A DNA stretch of 64,000 nucleotides from Daedaleopsis sinensis. Lineage: Eukaryota; Basidiomycota; Agaricomycetes; Polyporales; Polyporaceae. Positions 47,322-56,447 of this stretch are shown here, in pieces. The stretch spans positions 1,674,001-1,738,000 of the forward strand of contig CM066301.1 in NCBI GenBank assembly GCA_033807695.1, in the 5' to 3' direction. A model generated the notes under the pieces. It searched no databases, had not been told where the DNA came from, and was given only the letters and a program-made list of their open reading frames with translations. The position numbers were made by a program, and so were the translations under genes. The first letter of the stretch is position 1. Each line of letters begins with the position of its first letter.

Positions 47322-47755
47322 GGTGAGAAGGATGAGATGAGAGGGGGAGTGAGGAGGGATGAAGGGCACCAGCCGTCGATGTCGCCGTACTATATGGCGG
47401 CGGCGACCTCAAAGAAGTTCACTGCGACGTGCAGCGCCCTGCCAAATATGGCGGCTCAAGCTACAATTTGGGTAACCCGCCCGGCTCGGATAAATCCGAC
47501 ACTGGAGCCGAGACCCGGACCCGTGGGTGTAGACGGGCGTTAGACATACCATACGCAGCAACTCCGTGCCTCCGGCTAGTCACCGGCCAAACTGTACTTG
47601 ACGCGTAATGAGGTGAGTTCGAATTGGGGAACTTCGGTGGTCTAGGGTACTCCGCTCTGCAAAGACTGTCGCCACCGTGATTCTGCCCCTCACTCCATCG
47701 CCCTCAACACCCACTGCACTCTATACACCATCAGCAGCACCGGGACCATCGCGCA

Positions 47756-49540
47756 ATGAGCCAACAGGTACTGCCCGCTCTCTAGCCCGCAACGTTGCTT
47801 GACTGACGAGTATTACAGCCGAAGTACAACCAAGGTGATACCCGAGCCGAGCGGCAGCCCGCGACAATAACGCCATCCCCAACAACTGCGCCACCCCCAC
47901 GCGACAGCTCGTCGCCATCTGATTTTGAGATGGCACCGTGGTTTGCAAGTGCTATGTCGGCCGAGGCAGAGATGGGTAATGACGGTCAGGCGACTGGTGA
48001 GAGTAGGACCAGCAGGTACGAGTCACACAGGACTGTGAGGTTCGCGATACCCGGCGAACCTCTGGATGCGATCACGGACACGCTGCGACCAGGAGTCCCC
48101 CGACGCCGTGCAGACGTTGCAGACGCTCCGCCCCTCGACCCCCGCTCATTGCCACCGCCCGGCTCCCCATTGATCCTGGCCACTCGCGCTCACCCTCCGC
48201 GACTCGATGCCCGCTCAGCACCCCCGCCGGGCTCTCCGTTGATCCTGGCCACTCGCACTCAACCTTCTCCCCTCGACCCCCGCTCAGTGCCCCCGCCCGG
48301 CTCTCCCCTAGTCCTTGGCACTCGCACTCCGTCCCGCGCGCGTGCGTCAGTGCCCCCGCCCGGCTCCCCCTTAGTCCTCGGCCCGCGCGCCCATCCTCAG
48401 TCCCGCGCGCCGCCGTCAGTGCCCCCGCCCGGCTCCCCCTTAGTCCTCGGCCCGCGCGCCCATCCTCAGTCCCGCGCGCCGCCGTCAGTGCCCCCGCCCG
48501 GCTCCCCCTTAGTCCTCGGCCCGCGCGCCCATCCTCAGCCCCGCGCGCCGCCGTCAGTGCCCCTGCCCAGCTCTCCCCGAGTCCTGGGCACTCGCACTCC
48601 GTCCCGCGCGCCGCCATCAGTGCCCCCGCCCGGCTCACCGTTAATTATGCACGCTCGCGCTCGCGCTCCTACGGCTCCGCCCATGCGACTCCCCGGGCCG
48701 CCCGGCTCCGCCTTGAGCGCTCCCGCTGGCCCGAATCCGGTGGCCTCGGGGAACGCCTCCGGCGCGGGCCCTTCTCGCGCTCCTCCCGTTCCTCCTTTCC
48801 CCGGCTCCCCCTTGTTCCTACACACTCGCGCTCGCGCACCTCTGAGTGCGCCACACTCCCGAGACAGGCCTGGATCACCACTGCGCGAGCACACGAGCGC
48901 TGTTGCTCAACCTCTGGCACCGCGCGTTGGAGACCCGCCCGGCTCAACAATGCCCACGCCCGGCTCTCCATTGCGACCTACTACATCGACGGCCAGACCA
49001 ACTGGCTCACCATTTATGTCCGCCATACCCGCGCGGGCTAGAACGCCACTGTTCTTACCTTCACCCTCAATGTCGTCCAGTGTGGCAAGTGACATCACTC
49101 CCCGGGCGGCCAGGTCTCCGCTGCCTACACCGTCCCCATTCCCCTCTCCTATGCCTACACCGTCCCCATTCCCCTCTCCTATGCCTACACCATCCCCATT
49201 CTCCTCTCCTATGCCTACGCGCGACGTCACGCCGCAAGGGAGGCTATTCACACCCGACGTTGACGCTGACTGGCCGATGGGTGATGCAGGACCGCTGCCA
49301 GACCCGCTGCCATGGTCGTCCGCCGTAATTGCCAGCAGACCGCTGCCCATGCCGCCGCCGTCACCGCCCGCTGAAGAGGGCTACCAGAAAGTCATCTTTA
49401 CAGAATTAGACGGTGAGCATTGGATGGGTTACAATGATTGGCTAGTTAGGGCGTCCGGAAAGAACTGGGTAGCCCCCGAGGACGAGTCAGAACATGAGGA
49501 CGATTCAGAGCAACGGTATAGCGACCTAGAGCAGTCTTAG
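47756..49540 (+). CDS. KDZ-element accessory gene C, Pro/Ser repeat protein
   Basis: A 12-nt first exon (47756-47767, MSQQ) is followed by a 51-nt intron and one long exon (47819-49540), giving about 577 residues. After a short start comes a run of 22-23-residue repeats of the type SVPPPGSPLVLGPRAHPQ, most regular at 48290-48640. Longer Pro-Gly-Ser-Pro variants continue to about 49000, and TPSPFPSPMP repeats lie at 49130-49220. The C-terminal 60 residues are ordered and acidic (GYQKVIFTELDGEHWMGYND, WLVRASGKNWVAPEDE). The repeats look disordered; the conserved tail may be the functional part. No domain is recognised. The gene starts 434 bp from the divergent gene B. Confidence 0.72.
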
Positions 49541-51373
49541 CATACAGATAGGGGGGGCCAATATTAGTCTTGCATATTAAACGTGTGATTGCGTCTCATT
49601 GTATCTACAAGTGCGATCCGAATGCCATGCTGACAATGTATCAGGCCTCGATCCGTGCACTTTAGTGGATACAACCGGACCTGCGATCCGGGCGGTCGCA
49701 TGGGCACATCATGGAGTACGATCCGGACAGTACGGAGATAATATGTTCCTGCTATATCCGGGCAGTAGCTTCGGTCCAGTATCTGCCGGATTTTGTATCC
49801 ATGATGCTGCAGAAGTGGTTGTTCGTGTTGTCGCCGTGACCCCGGGAATACGGTCCTCACATTTGTATGGCTCAGATCAAGCGGTCAAAGCTCTCTGGAA
49901 ACCTGGCAGACATGCGATCGGAATACCATACTGAAACTAAATCCGCCTTCGATCCGTGTACTGGACTGCGGACATTGTGCCGTTCGATCGCGCAACGCGG
50001 TAGCGTACAGCCGAGCGTGCGATCCGGGCAGGCTAACGAGGATAACGTGAGGTGTGATCCGGTCAGCGCGATATCAATATGCGCACATCGGATCCGGGGA
50101 GTAGCCTTGGTAAAGCAACAGCCGGATTCTATAATCATTGTCCGCATCAAGTAGCCGTTGTTTGTGTTGTCACCATGAGCCTGCCCGCTACATTGATGGG
50201 ATCACACCGCTGCATGGCTCAGAGTAGTTGGTGAATACAGAATGGTAAATGGGCTATTCTAAATATCCCGAATCATGTCCTGGTCCGGATCATGCTCCTT
50301 GCAAACAATACAAATGAGTGACACTGTTCTAGTCAGCCGGAGTCAGCCGGGTTGATACAAATGTCTGCAAGTGGGGCACATAACTGTGTTTATTGCATGA
50401 CCAACACTTTCTACTTGCATAGGCCACTCACGAGCGCCGATGAGTTTAGGGAAAGTTGGCGAGAGGCAGCCCGATCGGACTACTGCAGTGTAGACAATGC
50501 AGCGTCCGATCCGGGCGGCGTACCGGTTATATACGTAACCCGATCGGATGTGTCGACTGAGGATAAGGCTGGAAGGGATCGGAGCACTCCGATGCATAAC
50601 TCTCAAATCCAATCGCTGCACGAGAGTAGGGATAGTCTAATTGAACTGATATCTTGTTACACACTCTCTAGGGAATACAAAGACACAAGGCATGACATAT
50701 AACATGGAGCCTTTATATTACGCTCCCTAATAGTACAGTTGGCATGAACACTGTAAAGTAATAATGTTGTCCGCGGCTGCACTCGTCTGTTCGATTCCGG
50801 GCAGTCCTTTTTTTGCCTACGGTAAATGGCTGTCCGATCGGGATACGGGAGTGCGCGCATTTGCGACCCGATCGGGCCACCGAGGACAGTAGCTCCGAGG
50901 CCCGATTGAAAGACCCTAGTGTCAATGCCACTGCAGAGGATCGGGAGACACCAATGTAAATATCAACCCCCGCTTCCGACCAGTACAGTGACAACACCCG
51001 GTCCAGCGATCGGAGCACAGAGCTGCCTATACTACTACCCCGATCCCTGAGCATACATGGTGTATCGGTTAATGGAGTTCGGGTAGTACATACAGTCGTA
51101 GTTGAGATTCACAAAGTGGATACCCCATCGAAAAAGACTCCATAGTTCGATATTCCGATCCGATGAGCAGAGTGCACATTGCTATGGCACGATCGGACAA
51201 GACTGGTGCACATATGCGCCCCCGGATCGGACGACTATATAGGACATATCCCCGCGCTCGATCCGGGTGAACAGCTGGGGTAGCGGCACCCAGGGGTAAT
51301 ATTCGATCGGCTGACGTTTGTGCTAAAGTCAGGTGTCCCGATCTGACCGCCCTGGCATGTAGATTAATAGGGC
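49541..51373. repeat. Right subterminal array of GATC-centred motifs
   Basis: A 1.8-kb gene-free arm with about 20 occurrences of short words such as gcgatccgggc, cccgatcggac, gtccgatccgggcgg and cccggatcggac, roughly every 40-120 bp in both orientations. The palindrome TCCGATCGGA is the common core. The same words occur in the left arm. They are likely binding sites for the transposase or an accessory protein (inference). Confidence 0.75.
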
Positions 51374-51430
51374 CGATCCCGTCAGATTGGCCAACTACAG
51401 AGGACCTTTGTCAATCATATTGGGTAACTA
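51374..51430 (-). repeat. KDZ element right terminal inverted repeat
   Basis: 57 bp, complementary to 32180-32236 with five mismatches. Confidence 0.92.
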
Positions 51431-51504
51431 CAGTTATGATACCTACTGAAGGGGCTGGTGGGTATGGCTGATGACACCCATGGGTTCACCCACGCTATTG
51501 CCTA

Positions 51505-51512
51505 TGTGCGGC
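51505..51512. repeat. Target-site duplication, right (nested hAT)
   Basis: tgtgcggc directly after the hAT right end; identical to 31370-31377. Confidence 0.95.
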
Positions 51513-53361
51513 GGCTCCTTGAACTGGCTAAGGATATTGCAGCAGAGGAGGAAACAACTACGGACAAGTATTTGCAGGAGGAGGAGTCGGAGGAGTTGGT
51601 GGGCATGGATGACAATGAGGAGTCGTGGGTCGATGAGTTGGAGACAATGAATGTGAGCGATCGTGATAGTTTGGATGATGAAATACAGCCTGTGAAGATG
51701 GTACTGGTCAAGGTCGGTGTCTGCGCACTATCTGATCTATGCACGCACTCACCGATCTATGCAGATACGGAAGGTCTCCTTCAAGATCGTACGCTCGACC
51801 GTGAAACTCCTGCCGGTATGGCGGGAGTTGACGAAAACCCACAAACTTGGGGACCGGTTGATCCCACGCAACGTGAAGACACGCTGGAACTCGAGCTTCG
51901 ATATGCTCGATGTTGCAATCAAATATCGTCCGGTGTTTGATGCAATTTGTGCTCAGAGAGAGGCAGGCCTGCGAGTGTACGAGTTATCTGCAAGGGAATG
52001 GCAAATAGCTGAGCAGCTGTGCGATGTGCTAAAGGTGAGTACCAGCGACCAAATATGCTTGTTTGTTCCTACTCACACGGACACCCACAAACTCGTAACC
52101 GCCGGTGCACGGTCCGCTGTGGTGCTCCCGCCGCTCCCTCTCCCTCATGCTCTCCCCGTCTTGCACCTTGCCCTCCTGTCATCTATCAGCCTCTGCTTCC
52201 ACCTCCATGTCTCTCGGCCCAGATCCTGAAGGATGGGACAACATACTTCTCTAGAGGCAGCCCAAATCTGGCCAAGGTTATTCCCGTGATCGACCATATT
52301 GATACTCTCCTCACCAATCAAACCCACGACAAATGGACGTACGATGAAGCTATCCGGGCGGCGTTACGACTGGGCAAGAAAACCCTCAATCAATATTACA
52401 AGATGTCTGATATGTCTGCGACATATCGGCTTGCTGTCCGTAAGTTTCTCTCGTGTTTGATGGCATGTGATGTACACTAACTCGTATTGACAGTACTACA
52501 TCCGGCCCTCAAGGACAGCTACTACGAACACTCTGGATGGCCGAAGGCATGGGTGCACAACTCCCTCGAGATGCTCAAGGAGGAGTTCAACTCCCACTAT
52601 GCGTCAATACGCTCGAATGCTCCTGATACCACCTCAGGCCCCTTTGCTGACAGCAGCTTGATGGGGAACAGCACCCAGTCCCAGTCCCGCACCAGGGCAG
52701 AAAGAGACTCGCAGGTACGTCTCTCATTTGTTCTAGTCATCACCCGGGAAGTGCAGGCCGTATCAAGTGCTGCAGTGCCCATCATCATCCTCGATGTGCC
52801 CGCTAACTATGTGGGTGTGTATGTAGAACTCCAAGGACTCTGGGAACTTCTTCGATGTGATGTGCAATGCAAACAGAGCACATCTGCAGGAGACATCTGT
52901 GGCATCCCTCACGGATGAAATCACCCACTACTTTGCGACTCCAATCGAAGACGTCAAGGACGCCCTACAGTGGTGGGACGATCGCCGCACCCAGTTCCCT
53001 CGTCTATCTAGAATGGCACTCGACTATCTATCAATTCCCGGTACATAAACCCCAGTCCGCATGTTCTGTATGACCCTGAATGACCGTTCAAACCATCTCA
53101 CTCCCAGCTACCTTTGTTGATGTCGAAAGGGTCTTCAGCCGAGGGCGCCGGATCTTGTCACATGTGCGCAGCCACTTGAGTGCCCAAAGCACTCAAGCCC
53201 TGCTCTGTCTGGGTTCATGGTCCTTGCAGGGGTATGTGCAGACGAAGGACTACCGTCACGCCGCCAAGCTCACAGCAATCAACGACGACACATCTGACTA
53301 CGAAATGGAGGATGGTTGGGATGCTATTGACAAGGACGCCGCCATGAGCCTTGATGACTGA
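51505..53361 (+). pseudogene. hAT-2 transposase, 3' half
   Basis: The frame broken at 31369 resumes as RLLELAKDIAAEEETTTDKY. Exons matching hAT-1 follow: KVSFKIVRSTVKLLPVWREL, LIPRNVKTRWNSSFDMLDVA, TTYFSRGSPNLAKVIPVIDH and TLNQYYKMSDMSATYRLAV. The end has the hATC domain: ALQWWDDRRTQFPRLSRMAL, DYLSIPATFVDVERVFSRGR, and then MEDGWDAIDKDAAMSLDD. This half has no obvious stop within exons. The protein can no longer be made because of the 20-kb insert and the two nonsense codons in the 5' half. Confidence 0.9.
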
Positions 53362-53595
53362 TGTTGCTACTGCTGTCTACCGCGCTGAATGTCGTCAGAT
53401 TCTCATATCTCATATGTTTAATGTTGTATTGTCTGTACTGTCCAAAACAAGTGCTTTGAACTAGAGCTATAGACCTGTGTGCACAACGACGAGCTAAGTT
53501 GAAAGTCCAATATGAATAAGGTACACGAATACCAGATTAGACATCCGGTGTCTTCAATTCTCTGCCTCTCTTCTTGCCTACCTCGACTCTCGACA

Positions 53596-54413
53596 ATGGC
53601 TCAGCCTCCCGTACCTCCTCTGCATGCCATAGACACCCCTGTCTATCTCGAGCTTCAAGTAGACAGTTGGATGGGCCATTCAGGAACTCGCATTGAAAGC
53701 TCCCTGCTCCGTCTTCAAAAACAGCCAGCCGATGGTCATCCTCAGGAACTCCAACTCGGAGACACAGTCTTCATACTCGTAAGTCCATCTCACGTGTTAG
53801 TATTCATTCTCCCATCGACTCGACGCCGTGTGCAGACACATCAGCCCCTCAAGGCAGTCATATACTCCCCCTCCCTATTCAACCTTCTCGAATGGATCTA
53901 TGCGCTCGAAGACCGCATCACAACTGCACAGGCCGCTACTCCTTCCGCCATAGCTTCCACTCCGCTGCTTGAGAACCTCACAGAGGTCCAGTATAGTGCG
54001 GTGATATCCTTCGCCAACATATGTGACTTCTTCTTGCGCCAACCGCAGTGTACCTGCGAGGGCCTTCAAACGTCGCACGAGCTCATGGCCCTCTTCCAAA
54101 GCTTGACTTTGAAGGAAACTACACACACGGTGGATCTTCGTCAGACGTCTGTAGAAGATAGGGGAGCATTAGTCTCATGGGTGCACGAAAATCTGCAGGT
54201 ACGTACCCCTTAGACTCTCGCATGCATCTAACCTCTTCCCGCTGTTCCCGCTGTTCAATGTTCAAGACCTATGGCTACCCACCTACCTTCCCGCATTCTG
54301 TCACTACAGTCTGACCTTGACATATCCAATCTACACAGTCTTGGATCAACCTTGGTGCTCGAGTGTTCAGGTCCACTGGCACTGAGGACCTGTCCTATCA
54401 AGAAGAGATCTGA
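53596..54413 (+). CDS. hAT-2 companion gene, unknown function (206 aa)
   Basis: The ATG at 53596 opens three exons, 53596-53778, 53836-54198 and 54339-54413, with both introns in phase 0. Exon 1 includes IDTPVYLELQVDSWMGHSGT and QELQLGDTVFIL. Exon 2 begins THQPLKAVIYSPSLFNLLEW and holds STPLLENLTEVQYSAVISF and DFFLRQPQCTCEGLQ. Exon 3 is SWINLGARVFRSTGTEDLS. The exon 2 start and the PLLE-L-E-Q block parallel hAT-1's second gene, as do intron positions and phase. It begins 235 bp after the transposase stop. No domain is known; it remains open although its transposase is dead. Confidence 0.7.
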
Positions 54414-54569
54414 TATGCTATTGTACTACTCAGTGTACCGATGAATTGGCATGAAGTGTTCACAGTTAATTTACTATAGTAGTACTTAGTTCGAATCTAG
54501 TTTACTAGTACAGTACTTCAACTTATACATGCCAATACCGGCTATATATGTGACTCCGAGTACCTGAGC

Positions 54570-54705
54570 TGCCGGTTATGGGGTTACCCCCCGTACCCCC
54601 ATACCCCTTGTGTGGGGGGTACCGGGTAGGGGTATTATGGGGGTAGGGGTAGGGGTACCTACCTTGACACCCGGGGGTTTACCCCTGCCATTGCCTAATA
54701 ACCGG
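54570..54705. repeat. hAT-2 right end with GGGGTA-rich hairpin
   Basis: Dense ggggtaccccc-type words in both orientations end at ccattgccta (54697), the hAT terminus. The following ataaccgg mirrors ccggttat at about 54572, so the end is bracketed by an 8-bp inverted pair; the element's TSD partner was not found. 54414-54570 shows no gene. Confidence 0.7.
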
Positions 54706-54779
54706 TACTCGTACATTCTACTTGCTCACCCAATTCAATACTGACATCGCTACTACATAGATGGGTCTACGGCACCGCC

Positions 54780-55163
54780 ATGGGTGACATCTACAACTCA
54801 GATGACTCAGACACTGAGAGCCCACTCGACAAGGACACACCAGACGTGCGACAGCAGATCATTAATACTCGGGCAGCGGCACTGGAGGCGCGGAGACTCG
54901 GGCGTGAGGCGAACCGAGCCAAGGACAACACCGATCAGGGCAAAGTTCTTCTCCACACCCCCTCCATAGGGCGTGTGGGGAAGGTCAGGTACTCTACATG
55001 TGGTAACACACCCCCTTACAGACCCAGCCTGGATCCAGTCTTCTCACCCGTCACAGGCCCATCGCGGGCCCGTGTGCTCGCAACCGCTGCGCCCCCTCCA
55101 CTCCTTCGCACGTGCCCTCGCGCCCAAGCGACGACGATGACATGTATGCCTAGGGACCCCTAG
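54780..55163 (+). CDS. Hypothetical protein or gene start, 127 codons
   Basis: The ATG at 54780 has a good context (ccgccATGgg) and opens GDIYNSDDSDTESPLDKDTP, then a charged helix (AAALEARRLGREANRAKDNT). Later sequence is Pro/Arg-rich and less convincing. It may be the first exon of a larger lost gene. Pyrimidine-rich DNA at 55180-55600 looks like leader or low-complexity sequence. Confidence 0.35.
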   Translation: MGDIYNSDDSDTESPLDKDTPDVRQQIINTRAAALEARRLGREANRAKDNTDQGKVLLHTPSIGRVGKVRYSTCGNTPPYRPSLDPVFSPVTGPSRARVLATAAPPPLLRTCPRAQATTMTCMPRDP

Positions 55164-56447
55164 CCGCCCGCACGAACTGGCTTCAGCCATGACACCTTCC
55201 AATTCTCTCATATCTCCTTTGCAAAACTCGCGCCTGTGCCCCACCGCCATGCGCTTGATTCTCTCGCTCGGATTCTCTCGCTCGTCATTCACTGTCATCT
55301 CTCGCAACGCTCTTGTCACTCACTCTGTTTTTGGAACCCCTCAGGCGCCCAGCACTCCTCTCTGCCATCTTTTGCAAATCCCTCGACCGTGCCTCGCACA
55401 GTTCGCTCGCACCTCCCCCTGTTTTTCACACCGCTCGTGTCCCGCATCCCCCTCCAGGAATACCTCGCGCCTGATCCCCTCGCAGACGCGGTCGTGCACC
55501 CCTGGGAACCTGAGCGCCCACCGCAAGATTCATGTTTCTCCAGACTCGGAGCCACCAGCCCTAGTTTGGACCTGTATATTACTGCCGTCCCGTGTGTATA
55601 CCTCGTGTAATAGTATGTACGCCATTGAAATGCACTCCATCGCTGTTTGTATCTAGCGCCCCAATAAGCAGCAAGTCCGGCAACAGGCGAGGAGTGTCTG
55701 CCCAATATCATCAGCATGGCTACTACATCACTGTACGAGGGCGTTGAACATCCGCAATTCCTCATAACGTGCTTCGCACTCCAGATGGAACACTGTATTA
55801 TGTGGCTCACACGGTATTGTGAGAACTCGGTACATCTGATCATTGATCACAGTGCCTCATACAGCGCCTAGTTCCTCTGTAACCCCAGGTATTTTTTCGG
55901 GCTGCATTGGCTGTATTGACAGCATTATGAGGCCTTTCAAACACCTATAATGGTTCGACAATTTTGCTGATACAGTTATAGGACCTATGTCTACCTATTC
56001 TGATACTCAAATCTTACCCCACTGGCAGATTCTAAAAGTCATGTAAATGTTCGCAGCTGGATGGTAGACGCTTGCGCAGGCGTCTACCGTCGAGCCGCCC
56101 ACCTGCAGACATGGTGTTCTCTACATAGGAGAATGGATGGCTAAGCCAAACGAAGTATACTAGGATACTCACAGGATATATATATACCTATTCTGATACT
56201 CATATCTTACCCCACTGGCAGATAGTATGCACCATGGGGAGGTCATTGTATCTGTGCGCTTCTAAGCGAAACACCTGAATGCGACAATTATTATCTGAGA
56301 TTATATCTGTTTCCTTGAAGACAACCACCACCACCCACCACTTGACTTCACTTATCCTGCTATGAGTGTCAAGAGAGATGCTCCAATTGCGAAGGGCAAA
56401 AATCAGCACAAGAATTGCCGTCAGTCTCAATTTTCAACTACTAGTAT
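55164..56447. other. Spacer with a 38-bp direct repeat and hairpin
   Basis: No convincing gene. A 38-bp word (acctattctgatactcaaat...) occurs at 55993-56030 and 56186-56223 with one mismatch. Between them is the hairpin ggtagacgc-ttgcgcag-gcgtctacc (56063-56088). Confidence 0.6.

Larger units (their letters stand above)
32180..51430. mobile_element. KDZ-TET element, 19,251 bp, apparently intact
   Basis: Terminal inverted repeats of 57 bp (52 identical) lie at 32180-32236 and 51374-51430, beginning tagttacccaatatgattga. Between them are six genes without visible breaks: an unknown small gene, the KDZ transposase, a TET/JBP dioxygenase and three low-complexity accessory genes. Arrays of TCCGATCGGA/GATCCGGG-type words flank both ends. 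KDZ elements accompanied by TET/JBP genes are known in mushroom genomes. The element lies inside a small hAT that lies inside hAT-2. No clear target duplication was found at its ends. Confidence 0.88.
31378..51504. mobile_element. Non-autonomous hAT-type element, itself split by the KDZ element
   Basis: The left end TAGGCAAAAGCATGGGTATG and the right end (reverse complement) TAGGCAATAGCGTGGGTGAA are hAT-like and related to hAT-1 and hAT-2 ends. Perfect 8-bp TSDs (tgtgcggc) flank it. Without the inner KDZ element it is 876 bp (31378-32179 plus 51431-51504). It has no coding capacity, and GGGTATGGGT-type arrays lie at 31388-31500 and 32060-32150. Confidence 0.88.
30243..54697 (+). mobile_element. 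hAT-2 remnant carrying nested insertions
   Basis: The element comprises the split transposase (30243-31369 plus 51505-53361), a companion gene (53596-54413) and a right end at 54697. That end reads TAGGCAATGGCAGGGGTAAA in reverse complement. The left end is not found upstream of the foldback insertion. Without the 31378-51512 insert and its duplicated target, the remaining part is about 4.3 kb, comparable to hAT-1. Confidence 0.8.

Noticed and set aside
48072..48971. Minus-strand Arg/Gly-rich frames
   Set aside because: These are shadows of the Pro/Ser repeat exon of the gene at 47756-49540.
31378..51504. A single giant hAT or Starship-like element of 20 kb
   Set aside because: A distinct 57-bp inverted repeat pair at 32180 and 51430 shows that the cargo belongs to an inner KDZ element. 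No tyrosine-recombinase captain was seen.
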